A stretch of 64,000 nt of DNA from Achromobacter sp. HZ34. Its GTDB lineage: Bacteria > Pseudomonadota > Gammaproteobacteria > Burkholderiales > Burkholderiaceae_B. The notes below the pieces were generated by a model. It saw only the letters and a program-made list of their open reading frames with translations, was not told the origin of the DNA and ran no database searches. The DNA is taken from NCBI RefSeq assembly GCF_002209485.1, contig NZ_NJIX01000001.1, forward strand, positions 620,001 through 684,000, in the 5' to 3' direction. Shown piece after piece: positions 42,523 to 51,817 of this stretch. Every line of letters begins with the position of its first letter. The stretch's first letter is position 1. Made by a program: the position numbers and the translations under genes.

Positions 42523-43412
42523 GCGCCGTTTCCTCTTCCTCATCGCCCGTGGCCGCCACGGTGTCGCGGCGTCCCAATGCGCTGTGGCAGGCGCTGCGGC
42601 GTAACAAGCTTTCCTGGGTGGGCATCGGCCTGCTGCTGATCATCGTGCTGGTAGCGGTGTTCGCACCGTGGATCGCGCCGCATGACCCGCTGCAGCAGAA
42701 CATCGCCTATCGCCTGGATCCGCCGTCGGCCGACTACTGGCTGGGCACCGACAGCTACGGCCGCGATGTGCTGTCACGCTTGATCTATGGGGCGCGCGTG
42801 TCGCTGCTGGTGGGTTTCGTCGCCATCCTGATCGCCATGAGCATAGGCGCCTCGCTGGGCATCCTGGCGGGCTATGTGGGCGGCCTGCTGGACCAGTTCA
42901 TCATGGGCCTGGTGGACGTGCTGCTGTCCTTCCCCACTCTGCTGCTGGGCTTGATGGTGGCGGCGATGCTGGGCGCCAGCCTGGAAAACCTGATCATCGC
43001 CATCGCCATCACCGAGATCGCACCCTTCGTCCGCGTGGCGCGGGCGCCCACCATTGCCTTGAAGCAGCGTGATTTCGTCGAGGCCGGGCGGGCGCTGGGC
43101 TTCGGGCCGTTCCGCCTGATGGGCGTGCACATCCTGCCCAATATGGTTTCCGACGTGGTGGTGCTGGGCTCGCTGTGGATGGCGTCCGCCATCCGTACCG
43201 AAGCCTCGCTCAGCTTCATTGGCCTGGGCGTGCCGCCACCCGCGGCGACGTGGGGCGCGATGATACGAGAAGGTTTCGAGAACATCCTGGACGCCTGGTG
43301 GCTGACCGTGTTTCCCAGCGTGGCCATTCTGCTGACCGTGCTGGCCTTGAATCTGTTGGGCGATGCCTTGCGCGATGCGATCGATCCCAAACTGCGTTCG
43401 GAGCACTCGTGA
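42519..43412 (+). CDS. ABC transporter permease, DppC/OppC type
   Basis: 297 residues. The hydrophobic entry WVGIGLLLIIVLVAVFAPWI is followed by the DppC hallmark HDPLQQNIAYRLDPPSADYW then LGTDSYGRDVLSRLIYGAR (~75). The EAA loop is REFVEAGRALGFGPFRL-like (DFVEAGRALGFGPFRLMGVH) and the end is LNLLGDALRDAIDPKLR. It overlaps DppB by 4 bp and touches the ATPase gene, consistent with a single transcript. Confidence 0.95.
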   Translation: MSAVSSSSSPVAATVSRRPNALWQALRRNKLSWVGIGLLLIIVLVAVFAPWIAPHDPLQQNIAYRLDPPSADYWLGTDSYGRDVLSRLIYGARVSLLVGFVAILIAMSIGASLGILAGYVGGLLDQFIMGLVDVLLSFPTLLLGLMVAAMLGASLENLIIAIAITEIAPFVRVARAPTIALKQRDFVEAGRALGFGPFRLMGVHILPNMVSDVVVLGSLWMASAIRTEASLSFIGLGVPPPAATWGAMIREGFENILDAWWLTVFPSVAILLTVLALNLLGDALRDAIDPKLRSEHS

Positions 43413-43426
43413 TGAGGGAGCAAGGA

Positions 43427-44506
43427 ATGGTGCGAACCGACAGCACAGGGCGTGGCGCGGACGCAGAGGCGCATGCCGATAAGCAGCCCGTTGCCCTGGA
43501 ACTGCGCGACCTGCGCACGGAATTCCGCATCGGTGGCCAATGGCACGCGGCGGTGCGGGATGTCTCGTTCAGCGTCAGGCGCAATGAGACCCTGGCCGTC
43601 GTGGGCGAGTCCGGCAGCGGCAAGAGCGTGACGGCGCTGTCGGTGCTGCGGCTGCTGCCTGCCACGGGCGCCCGCCACGGCGGCGGGCAGATCCTGCTGG
43701 AGGGCCGCGATCTGGCCCCGCTCTCGGAAAAAGAGATGGCGCGGCTGCGCGGCGATGCCCTGGCGATGATCTTCCAGGAGCCCATGACTTCGCTGAACCC
43801 GACCATGCGGGTGGGCGACCAGATTGCCGAGGCGATACGCCAGCACCGCAAGGTGTCGTGGAAAGAGGCGCGGGCGGAAGCCTTGCAGGCCCTGGAGGAA
43901 GTGAAGATCCCGGCCGCGGCGAGCCGTTACGACGACTATCCCCACCAGTTCTCCGGCGGCATGCGCCAGCGGGTGATGATCGCCATGGCCCTGGCCTGTA
44001 AACCGAAGGTGTTGCTGGCCGACGAGCCGACCACGGCCCTGGACGTGACCATCCAGGCGCAGATCCTGAGCTTGCTGGCCGACCTGAAGACGGCGCGGGG
44101 CATGGCGGTGGTGTTCATCACGCACAACCTGGGCGTGGTGGCACAGATCGCGGACCGGGTGGCGGTGATGTATGCCGGCGAGGTCGTGGAGACGGCGGAC
44201 GTCGACACCCTGTTCGCCGCGCCTACGCATCCCTATACGGAAGCCCTGCTGCATGCCATGCCGCGGGTGGACACGGATGCCGAGTCCCTGGATCCGATTC
44301 CCGGCAGCGTGCCGGCCATTACGGCGATCCCGGCGGGATGCGCCTATGCGCCGCGCTGTCCCTTGAAGCAGCCCGTTTGTGAAACCACCCGGCCGGCCTT
44401 GAATGGCGTCGGCGGCGGGCATGCGGTGCGTTGTTTGGTGCGTGCGCCGGGTAATGGCTTGCCGGCGGCGCCGGCGCCCGGATCCCCTTCTGAGGTGCAA
44501 GTATGA
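43427..44506 (+). CDS. ABC transporter ATP-binding protein, DppD/OppD type
   Basis: 359 residues from the ATG at 43427, preceded by GGGAGCAAGGA. An ATG at 43412 overlapping the dppC stop would add five. Walker A is [19 protein letters not shown] (~residue 58), then Q-loop [17 protein letters not shown], signature [16 protein letters not shown], Walker [17 protein letters not shown] and switch [16 protein letters not shown]. The C-terminal oligopeptide-transporter motif [16 protein letters not shown] is the [4Fe-4S]-type cysteine cluster common in DppD/OppD proteins. Confidence 0.94.
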   Translation: MVRTDSTGRGADAEAHADKQPVALELRDLRTEFRIGGQWHAAVRDVSFSVRRNETLAVVGESGSGKSVTALSVLRLLPATGARHGGGQILLEGRDLAPLSEKEMARLRGDALAMIFQEPMTSLNPTMRVGDQIAEAIRQHRKVSWKEARAEALQALEEVKIPAAASRYDDYPHQFSGGMRQRVMIAMALACKPKVLLADEPTTALDVTIQAQILSLLADLKTARGMAVVFITHNLGVVAQIADRVAVMYAGEVVETADVDTLFAAPTHPYTEALLHAMPRVDTDAESLDPIPGSVPAITAIPAGCAYAPRCPLKQPVCETTRPALNGVGGGHAVRCLVRAPGNGLPAAPAPGSPSEVQV

Positions 44507-45486
44507 GCCAGTTACTGCAGGTTCAAAACATCGTCAAGCGCTTCCATAGCGGTGGCGGCTGGCTGGGCGGCAAGAAGAAGATCGTGCATGCGGTCAACGA
44601 CGTGTCGTTCGAAGTCGGCCGGGGCCAGTCGCTGGGCCTGGTGGGTGAATCCGGCTGCGGCAAGTCCACGGTGGCGCGCATGTTGCTGCGCCTGATCGAC
44701 GCGGACGAAGGCAGCATCGTATTCGATGGCCAGGACATGCGCACGGCGGGTGGCGCGCAGTTGCGCACCTTGCGGCAACGCGTGCAGATCGTGTTCCAGG
44801 ATCCCTATGCGTCCTTGAATCCGCGCCGGACCATACGGCAGACCTTGGCCGAGCCCCTGTTCGTGCACGGCATGGGCAATGCGTCGGCCATCGACGCCAA
44901 GATCACGCAGACCATCCAGGAAGTGGGCTTGCCGGTGTCGGCGCTGGACAAGTACCCGCATGAATTCTCGGGCGGGCAGCGCCAGCGGATAGGCATTGCC
45001 CGGGCCCTGGTGCTGGATCCCCAGCTGATCGTCGCCGATGAACCCGTGTCGGCCCTGGATGTATCGGTGCAGGCGCAGATCCTGCAATTGCTGGACCGCC
45101 TGAAGCGCGAACGCGGCTTGTCCTTCGTTTTCGTGTCGCACGATCTGGGGGTGATACGCCATTTCTGCGACACCGTGTGTGTCATGTACCTGGGCCGCAT
45201 CATCGAAACGGGGCCCACGCGCCGGGTGCTGGATGCGCCGCGCCATCCCTACAGCCGCGTGTTGCGCGATTCGTCGCCGGTGCCGGATCCCAAGGCGCGC
45301 ATCGCGCTGTCCAAGATCCAGGGGGAGATCCCCTCCCCGACCAATCTGCCGCCGGGGTGTACCTTCCATCCCCGCTGCGCCAATGCGCAGGCGGACTGCA
45401 AGACGCGGGTGCCGCAGTTGGTGGCGGCGAAGGACACGGGAGCGGTGGCGTGCTTTCATCCGCTGACGCCGTCAAGCACTGCTTAG
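44503..45486 (+). CDS. ABC transporter ATP-binding protein, DppF/OppF type
   Basis: 327 residues. Walker A is LVGESGCGKSTVARMLLRL (~48), then Q-loop FQDPYASLNPRRTIRQT, signature FSGGQRQRIGIARALV, Walker B LIVADEPVSALDVSVQ and switch SHDLGVIRHFCDTVCVM. The C-terminus carries GCTFHPRCANAQADC. An ATGA overlap with the DppD gene couples them. This is the last gene of the uptake/oxidation locus. The convergent LysR gene ends 14 bp downstream. Confidence 0.94.
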   Translation: MSQLLQVQNIVKRFHSGGGWLGGKKKIVHAVNDVSFEVGRGQSLGLVGESGCGKSTVARMLLRLIDADEGSIVFDGQDMRTAGGAQLRTLRQRVQIVFQDPYASLNPRRTIRQTLAEPLFVHGMGNASAIDAKITQTIQEVGLPVSALDKYPHEFSGGQRQRIGIARALVLDPQLIVADEPVSALDVSVQAQILQLLDRLKRERGLSFVFVSHDLGVIRHFCDTVCVMYLGRIIETGPTRRVLDAPRHPYSRVLRDSSPVPDPKARIALSKIQGEIPSPTNLPPGCTFHPRCANAQADCKTRVPQLVAAKDTGAVACFHPLTPSSTA

Positions 45487-45500
45487 GGACGGCCCCGGCA

Positions 45501-46424
45501 TTAAACCGGGGGCGCCGCCTGTTGCGCCCGTTCCTCGAACAGATTCCAGATCTGGTCCGTCGCGCTGGCGCTGGCAGCGCCGCGCGGCGCCATGCGGTAG
45601 AGCGACACGGGCACTTCCACCTCCGGCAGTTCCCGCCCGACCCTCACCAGCGTGCCGGTCTTCAATTCCCGGATGATCAGGCGCTCGGGCAGCCACGCCA
45701 TGCCCATGCCCGCCAACGCCATCTCCTTGATCCCTGCCACGAAACCGGATTCCTGTACCACCCGCACGTCATAGCGATCCATCAACGGCGGCAGGCAATG
45801 ACGATACAGGATCGCGCCCATGAAGCTCTGGGCCGGATAGCCCAGCAGGCGTGTCGACCGGCTGGCGTGCAGGCTGTGCACAGGGCTACCGCCCGCCGTC
45901 ACCGCGCTGACGGCGATGATGCGTTCAACGCCCAGCGGCAGCCTTTGGGCGTGCGGCAACGTCGCTTCCAGCGGGACATCATCTTCCATGCAAAGCAGCA
46001 GGCTGGCTTCGCCCGCGGCAAAGCGGGCAATGCTTTGTCCGCGGTCCTGTGAGTCCACACCCAGTTCGACGCCGGACGCATGCTGCTGCGCCAGACGCAG
46101 CATTCCCGGCAGCCAGGTAATGGTGAGCGTGTGCTGGGCGGCGATCAGGATGCGCCGGGCCCCCTGCTGATCGGCCTGGATACGATTGCGCAGTTCCTGC
46201 GCCTGCATCAACAGTGCGCGGAACTCATGCGTATAACGTTCGCCCAAGGGCGTCAGGCGCAGGCCCGCGCTGCCACGGTCGATGAGCTGCACGCCCAGCC
46301 ATTCCTCCAGCATCTGGATGCGGCGCGAGAACGCCGGCTGCGTGATATTGCGCATCGCGGCCGCTCGCGAGAAAGTGCCTGCCTGCAGCAACGCGAGAAA
46401 ATCTTCCAGCCATATCAGTTTCAT
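45501..46424 (-). CDS. LysR-family transcriptional regulator
   Basis: The ATG at 46424 gives 307 residues beginning MKLIWLEDFLALLQAGTFSR; the helix-turn-helix continues AAAMRNITQPAFSRRIQMLE. The effector domain spans ~90-300 (ILIAAQHTLTITWLPGMLRL, then VAGIKEMALAGMGMAWLPER). It is divergent from the PLP enzyme/ABC/hydrolase operon across 248 bp and is the probable regulator of that operon. The open frame continues upstream to 46628 but without family sequence. Confidence 0.92.
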   Translation of the reverse strand: MKLIWLEDFLALLQAGTFSRAAAMRNITQPAFSRRIQMLEEWLGVQLIDRGSAGLRLTPLGERYTHEFRALLMQAQELRNRIQADQQGARRILIAAQHTLTITWLPGMLRLAQQHASGVELGVDSQDRGQSIARFAAGEASLLLCMEDDVPLEATLPHAQRLPLGVERIIAVSAVTAGGSPVHSLHASRSTRLLGYPAQSFMGAILYRHCLPPLMDRYDVRVVQESGFVAGIKEMALAGMGMAWLPERLIIRELKTGTLVRVGRELPEVEVPVSLYRMAPRGAASASATDQIWNLFEERAQQAAPPV

Positions 46425-46672
46425 AAGCGACGCGCGTGGCTGGCTCCGGAACGACGTGGGCAATATCAGCAACCTGCGCCATGACGGCAGCAACATGCCC
46501 ATCCGCCGCGGTTCCGGAGCCATGCAAAAAAAACATGAGCCAGGAAAATATAGCATTGGGCAGCCCGCGGCAGGCTGGGTAATCTTATCCGCATACAAAC
46601 AAGGCCCTCGCGCTGCGCTGTTCTGCAAGCGTGCATGGATGCCTGGACCATATGCAAGGGGCGCAGTACACC

Positions 46673-47698
46673 ATGATGCATCTCGCGGGCTATCCGAGGG
46701 TGCGGCTGGGGCATTTCCCCACGCCGCTCGAACCCTTGCCCAATCTGACGCGCTATCTCGGCGGCCCCAGCCTCTACATCAAACGCGACGACTGCACCGG
46801 CCTGGCCACGGGCGGCAACAAGACCCGCAAGCTGGAATTTCTCGTGGCTGACGCGCTGGCCCAAGGCGCCGACATGCTGATCACCCAGGGCGCCGTGCAG
46901 TCCAATCATGTGCGCCAGACCATCGCCGCGGCCGCGCGCTATGGCCTGCAATGCAAAGTCCTGCTCGAAGACCGTCACCCCCAGGCCGACGAGGATTACC
47001 GCGAATCCGGCAACGTCATGCTCGACCTGCTGCTGGGCGGCGATATCGCCGCGCGGCTGCCGGCCGGTACGCCCATGCAGCAAGCCATGGACGAGCTGGC
47101 CGCGCAGATGCGCGAACAGGGCAACAAGCCCTACGTGATCCCCGGCGGTGGCTCCAATCCGGTGGGCGCACTGGGCTATGTGGCCTGCGCCCAGGAGCTG
47201 ATCACACAGACGTTCGATCTGGGCCTGCATGTCGATGCGCTGATACACGCGACAGGCAGCGCCGGCACCCAGGCCGGCCTGGTGACCGGCCTGGCGGCGA
47301 GCAATAGCGGCATTCCGGTCATCGGCGTCAGCGTGCGCGCCGACCGCGCGGCACAGGAAGAAACCGTATGGGAACTGACTCAGGCAACCCGTGATCACCT
47401 TGGCCTGGCGCAGACGTCCGTACGTCGCGAGGACATCGTGGTGGACGACGGCTACGTGGGCGCCGGGTATGGCATGGCCAGCGACGGCATGGTCGAGGCG
47501 GTACGCCTGGTGGCCGAACTGGAAGGCATCCTGCTGGATCCGGTCTATTCAGGCAAGGCCATGGCAGGGCTGATCGCGCAGATCCGGGCGGGCCGCTACA
47601 CGGAAGACCAGAACATCGTATTCCTGCACACCGGCGGCGCAGTGGCGCTGTTCGCCTATCGCAGCGTATTCAACAAGGCTGCCGTGCAGGCGGCGTAG
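46673..47698 (+). CDS. PLP-dependent D-cysteine desulfhydrase / ACC-deaminase family protein
   Basis: The ATG at 46673 with AAGGGG 8 bp upstream gives 341 residues; a start at 46631 is possible but less likely. Fold type II PLP enzyme with YPRVRLGHFPTPLEPLPNLT, the PLP lysine in LATGGNKTRKLEFLVADAL (~45), substrate-site TQGAVQSNHVRQTIAAAARY, VIPGGGSNPVGALGYV and phosphate-loop HATGSAGTQAGLV (~195). Members deaminate or desulfurate D-cysteine, ACC or related amino acids. It opens the operon with a Pot-type ABC importer and two hydrolases. The natural substrate is uncertain. Confidence 0.9.
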   Translation: MMHLAGYPRVRLGHFPTPLEPLPNLTRYLGGPSLYIKRDDCTGLATGGNKTRKLEFLVADALAQGADMLITQGAVQSNHVRQTIAAAARYGLQCKVLLEDRHPQADEDYRESGNVMLDLLLGGDIAARLPAGTPMQQAMDELAAQMREQGNKPYVIPGGGSNPVGALGYVACAQELITQTFDLGLHVDALIHATGSAGTQAGLVTGLAASNSGIPVIGVSVRADRAAQEETVWELTQATRDHLGLAQTSVRREDIVVDDGYVGAGYGMASDGMVEAVRLVAELEGILLDPVYSGKAMAGLIAQIRAGRYTEDQNIVFLHTGGAVALFAYRSVFNKAAVQAA

Positions 47699-47791
47699 GT
47701 ACGAGGCCGGCCCCAGGGCCGGTCATGGCATTGCGCGGATGCGGCAATTCCGCGGATGGATTGAAGTGAACGACAAGCAAGGGGAACGACC

Positions 47792-48895
47792 ATGATCGTG
47801 AAAAAAGCTTTTCCGCAGCAAACCGGCCTTCTGGCCTCGCCCACCCGCCGCACCGTGCTCAAGGCCGGCGCCGCCATGACGGGAGTCGTCCTGGGTGCCC
47901 CCCTGGCGCGTGCCCAGGACAAACCCAAGGTCATCGTGCGCAGCCTGGGCGGCGCTTATGATGCCGCCATGAAGAAGGCCCTGCACACGCCCTTCACCGA
48001 AGCCACCGGCATCGACGTCGTGCTGCAGACGGCCAGTGCCGGCCAGGTGCGCGCCATGGTCCAGAGCGGACGCGGCGGCATCGACGTGGTGGACATCGGG
48101 CTGCCCAGCATGGTGGCCTTCGACGCCGACGGCATCCTGGAGCCGGTGGCCTACGACAAGATGACCTTCACCAATCCCGCCGACATCTACGACGCCATGC
48201 GCAAGCCCAATTACGTGGGCAGCCTGTACTTCGCCACGGTCATGGTCTACAACACCCAGGTCTACAGCGCCGACAAACATCCGCGCTCGTGGGCGGAATT
48301 CTGGGACCTGAAGACCTGGCCGGGCGCGCGCACCATTGCCAGCCAGTCGGCCGGATCAGTACCGCTGGAGTTCGCCATGCTGGCCGCCGGCAAGCCCATG
48401 GACCACATCTACCCCATCGACCTGGACCAAGGCTTCGCCTCGCTGTCCAAGGTCAAGCCTGGGGTGGTCAAGTGGTGGGACACCGGCGCCATCTCCGCGC
48501 AATTGCTGGAGCGCAAGGAAGCGGTGCTGGGTGCGATCTGGAACGGGCGTGCGCAGGACCTGATCGACAAGGGGGCGCCCCTGGCGATCGAATGGAACCA
48601 GGCCCGGCGCGAAGTCCAGGGCCTGGGCGTGGTCAAGGGCGCGCACAATGCCGCCAATGCGCAGAAGTTCATCGACTTCGCGCTGCAGCCCAAGGTGCAG
48701 GCTGAACTGACCAAGCACATCGCCTACGGTCCCACCAACAAGAGCGCCCTCGCCCTGGTCGCGCCGGCGGACGCCGCCAAGCTGCCCAGCGAAGCGGAAC
48801 ACTACAAGAATTCCTTCGACATGGACTATGCGTGGTGGCAGGCCAATCTGGCCGAAGTCGGCAAGCGCTGGCAGTCCTGGGTGCTGCAAGGCTGA
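47792..48895 (+). CDS. Tat-exported PotD-type solute-binding protein
   Basis: 367 residues. A twin-arginine signal, PTRRTVLKAGAAMTGVVLGA, lies at ~18-37 with cleavage near ARAQD. The mature fold is of the spermidine/putrescine/thiamine-binding class: VIVRSLGGAYDAAMKKALHT, GGIDVVDIGLPSMVAFDADG, ATVMVYNTQVYSADKHPRSW then AEFWDLKTWPGARTIA, and NAANAQKFIDFALQPKVQAE. Pot-family members bind small cationic or zwitterionic compounds. It is upstream of the matching ATPase and permeases. Confidence 0.93.
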   Translation: MIVKKAFPQQTGLLASPTRRTVLKAGAAMTGVVLGAPLARAQDKPKVIVRSLGGAYDAAMKKALHTPFTEATGIDVVLQTASAGQVRAMVQSGRGGIDVVDIGLPSMVAFDADGILEPVAYDKMTFTNPADIYDAMRKPNYVGSLYFATVMVYNTQVYSADKHPRSWAEFWDLKTWPGARTIASQSAGSVPLEFAMLAAGKPMDHIYPIDLDQGFASLSKVKPGVVKWWDTGAISAQLLERKEAVLGAIWNGRAQDLIDKGAPLAIEWNQARREVQGLGVVKGAHNAANAQKFIDFALQPKVQAELTKHIAYGPTNKSALALVAPADAAKLPSEAEHYKNSFDMDYAWWQANLAEVGKRWQSWVLQG

Positions 48896-48915
48896 TCTGG
48901 TTGGCGGACGACACG

Positions 48916-50097
48916 ATGCAAAATACCAAAGGGATCCCCGCTCACGCAGACACCGGTGCGCCTGCGCGCATCGGCGCCAGCCTGACGCTGAGCGCGGTAC
49001 ACAAGCAATACGGCAACGCCAATGCCGTTCACGGCGTCGACCTCGACATCCAGCCCGGTGAGTTCGTCACCTTGCTGGGCTCCAGCGGTTCGGGCAAGAC
49101 CACCACCCTGATGATGATCGCCGGCTTCACCGATCCGACGTCTGGCGAGATCCGCATCGACGGCAAGGCGATCAATGGCACGCCACCGGCCAAGCGCAAC
49201 CTGGGCGTGGTGTTCCAGAACTACTCGCTGTTTCCCCACCTGACCGTGCGCCAGAACGTGTCCTTCCCGCTGGAGATGCGGGGGGTCGGCAAAAGCGAAC
49301 GTGAACGGCTGGTCGGCCAGGCCCTGGAAATGGTGCACCTGCCGGACAAGGCGGGCAGCTATCCGCGCCAACTCTCCGGCGGCCAGCAGCAACGCGTGGC
49401 GCTGGCCCGCGCGCTGGTGTTCAGCCCGCGCGTGCTGCTCATGGACGAACCGCTGGGCGCCTTGGACAAGAAGCTGCGCGAGCACATGCAGATGGAGATC
49501 AAGCGTATCCAGGGCGAACTGGGCGCCACCGTGGTCTACGTGACGCACGACCAGGAAGAAGCCTTGACCATGTCGGATCGCATCGCCGTGATGCAGGCCG
49601 GCCGCATCGTGCAGATCGGCCGGCCGGCGGATCTCTATGACCGTCCGGCGACGCATTGGGTGGCGGATTTCGTCGGCCAGTCCAATTTCATCCGGACGCG
49701 GGTCGTCAACGTCGGCGTGGCGAATGCCGGCACGGTGGTCGCCCTGCCTGGTGGCGGCACCGGCGTGGCGCAAAGCGCTGCCGCCCTGTCCACCGGTGCC
49801 GCGGCCACGCTGGTCCTGCGGCCGGAGAAACTGCGTATCGGCCAGGCCGACCCGACCGCCCCGTCGGAGAACTGCCTGACCGGCACGGTCAGCGAAGTCG
49901 TCTACCTGGGCCACGCCACCCGCCGTACGGTGCGCCTGGCCGACGGCACCGCCATCACGGTGCAGGAAGCCAATCGTAGCGGTGCGGGCCTGTTCGAACC
50001 AGGCCAGCAGGTAGCGGTGCGCTGGGCGCCCGAGGATGGCTGGCTGCTGCCCGGGTCACCCGACCACGAAGCCGCCACGCAGGACCAGCAGCCATGA
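48916..50097 (+). CDS. ABC transporter ATP-binding protein, PotA type
   Basis: The ATG at 48916 gives 393 residues. Walker A is LLGSSGSGKTTTLMMIAGF (~55), Q-loop VVFQNYSLFPHLTVRQNV, signature LSGGQQQRVALARALVF, Walker B VLLMDEPLGALDKKLRE and switch VTHDQEEALTMSDRIAVM. A C-terminal TOBE domain (~285-390) contains LVLRPEKLRIG and VVYLGHATRRTVRLADG. It energises uptake for the solute captured by the 47792 product. It overlaps the next permease by 4 bp. Confidence 0.94.
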   Translation: MQNTKGIPAHADTGAPARIGASLTLSAVHKQYGNANAVHGVDLDIQPGEFVTLLGSSGSGKTTTLMMIAGFTDPTSGEIRIDGKAINGTPPAKRNLGVVFQNYSLFPHLTVRQNVSFPLEMRGVGKSERERLVGQALEMVHLPDKAGSYPRQLSGGQQQRVALARALVFSPRVLLMDEPLGALDKKLREHMQMEIKRIQGELGATVVYVTHDQEEALTMSDRIAVMQAGRIVQIGRPADLYDRPATHWVADFVGQSNFIRTRVVNVGVANAGTVVALPGGGTGVAQSAAALSTGAAATLVLRPEKLRIGQADPTAPSENCLTGTVSEVVYLGHATRRTVRLADGTAITVQEANRSGAGLFEPGQQVAVRWAPEDGWLLPGSPDHEAATQDQQP

Positions 50098-51038
50098 GCG
50101 CCGCCGCGAGTAACACACCGGTCAGCCCGCGTAGCTCAGGTGGGTCGGGTAGTCCGGCCGCCCCGGGTGCCCCGGGTGCCGCTACCGCCCCGCGTTCGCC
50201 GGGCAGCCGCCGCGCGTGGCTGCTGCTGGCGCCTGCCCTGGTCTTCCTGGCCGTCTTCTTCGTCTATCCCCTGCTGGGTATGCTGGGACACAGCTTCGAA
50301 GGACCGGCGAAAAGCATCGGCCTGGCCAACTACGGCAGGCTGCTGGCCGAGCCCGTGTGGTGGCAGATCCTGCGGATCACTTTCGAGATCGCCCTGTTGA
50401 CGACACTGTGCACGCTGTTGCTGGGCTATCCGCTGGCCTATCTGCTGTCGGCGTTGCGGCCGCGCACGGCGGGGCTGCTGATGATACTGGTGATCGTGCC
50501 CTACTTCACCAGCATCCTGGTGCGGACCTATGCGTGGATGGTGTTGCTGGGCAGCGATGGCATCGTCAACCGCCTGCTCAAGACCCTGGGTCTCATCGAT
50601 GCGCCCTTGCCCTTGATGTACAACCGCTTCGCGGTGCTGGTGGGGATGACCTACGTCCTGCTGCCGTATATGGTGCTGGCGCTCTACAGCGTGATGCGGG
50701 GCATCGACAGCGGGCTGCTGCGGGCTGCCCACAGCCTGGGCGCCACGCGGCGGTCGGCTTTCATGCGCGTTTTCCTGCCGATGAGCCTGCCCGGCGTCGC
50801 TGCCGGCGCACTGATCGTCTTCATCATGAGCCTGGGTTTCTTCATCACGCCAGCGCTGATGGGAGGCGACCGCGACGCCATGATATCCATGATTATCCAG
50901 CAGCAGGTCGAAACCTATTTCGACTGGCCATTCGCGTCGACGCTGGCCGCCGTACTGCTGGCGCTGACCCTGGTCGCCTTTTTCGTCTACGACCGCATCG
51001 TGGGCATGGAACAACTTTTCAGGGCCAAGCAACGATGA
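50094..51038 (+). CDS. ABC transporter permease, PotB type
   Basis: 314 residues. The N-terminal ~40 residues are Ser/Pro/Gly/Ala-rich and low in complexity (a short GCCCCGGGT duplication lies at 50158-50180). Six membrane spans follow, starting AWLLLAPALVFLAVFFVYPL. The EAA loop is RAAHSLGATRRSAFMRVFLP (~215). It forms the heterodimeric pore with the next gene product. It is coupled by ATGA overlaps on both sides. Confidence 0.93.
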   Translation: MSAAASNTPVSPRSSGGSGSPAAPGAPGAATAPRSPGSRRAWLLLAPALVFLAVFFVYPLLGMLGHSFEGPAKSIGLANYGRLLAEPVWWQILRITFEIALLTTLCTLLLGYPLAYLLSALRPRTAGLLMILVIVPYFTSILVRTYAWMVLLGSDGIVNRLLKTLGLIDAPLPLMYNRFAVLVGMTYVLLPYMVLALYSVMRGIDSGLLRAAHSLGATRRSAFMRVFLPMSLPGVAAGALIVFIMSLGFFITPALMGGDRDAMISMIIQQQVETYFDWPFASTLAAVLLALTLVAFFVYDRIVGMEQLFRAKQR

Positions 51039-51817
51039 AAGAACGCATGCCCGGCTGGTTCATCCGGATCGTGGGGGCGCTGGTACTGGCCTTCCTGATC
51101 CTGCCCATCCTGATCATCTTTCCCCTGGCGGCCAATCGCTCGGACTACCTGTCATTTCCCCCCACGGGCATTTCGTGGCGCTGGTTCCATACCGTGTTGA
51201 CCGACCCGGGCTGGATGTCGTCCCTGCGCCTGAGCGTGGTCGTGGCGCTGCTGTCCACGCTCTTCGCCGTGCTGCTGGCGCTGGCCGTCGCGCTGGCACT
51301 GGTGCGCAACGATTTCCGCGGCAAGCGCCTGGTTTACGCGGTGGTGCTGATGCCCATGATCGTGCCTCACATCATCACCTCCATCGCCGTGTACTTCTTC
51401 TTTTCCGCGGTGCACATCCCAGCCCTGGCCGGCATGGTGATCGGCCACGTGGCGCTGGCGATTCCGGTGGCGACCATCATCCTGTCCGCAACCCTGCAGG
51501 CCTTCGACATGCGGCTGGAGCAGGCTGCATTGAGCCTGGGCGCGAGCCGGCTGGTGGCGCTCAGGCGCATCACCCTGCCCTTGATCGCGCCCGGCATCGC
51601 CGCGGCCGCCATCTTCGCCTTCCTCAGTTCATTCGAGGAATTGCTGGTGGCGCTATTCCTGTCTTCACCCGAACAGCAGACGCTGCCGGTGCGCATCTGG
51701 AACGCCGTGCAGTTCCAGCTGGACCCGACCATCGCCGCCGTCAGCGCGCTGTTGATCCTCTTTTCCGCCGCCGCCCTGGCCTTCGGCAATTTCCTCCAAC
51801 GCAAGGAGCAAGCATGA
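51035..51817 (+). CDS. ABC transporter permease, PotC type
   Basis: The ATG at 51035 overlaps the PotB-type stop and gives 260 residues. Spans begin at FIRIVGALVLAFLILPILII. The EAA loop is QAALSLGASRLVALRRITLP (~160). The DYLSFPPTGISWRWFHTVL segment after the first span is typical of PotC. An ATGA overlap leads into the M24-fold gene, placing the hydrolases in the same transcript as the importer. Confidence 0.93.
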   Translation: MKERMPGWFIRIVGALVLAFLILPILIIFPLAANRSDYLSFPPTGISWRWFHTVLTDPGWMSSLRLSVVVALLSTLFAVLLALAVALALVRNDFRGKRLVYAVVLMPMIVPHIITSIAVYFFFSAVHIPALAGMVIGHVALAIPVATIILSATLQAFDMRLEQAALSLGASRLVALRRITLPLIAPGIAAAAIFAFLSSFEELLVALFLSSPEQQTLPVRIWNAVQFQLDPTIAAVSALLILFSAAALAFGNFLQRKEQA

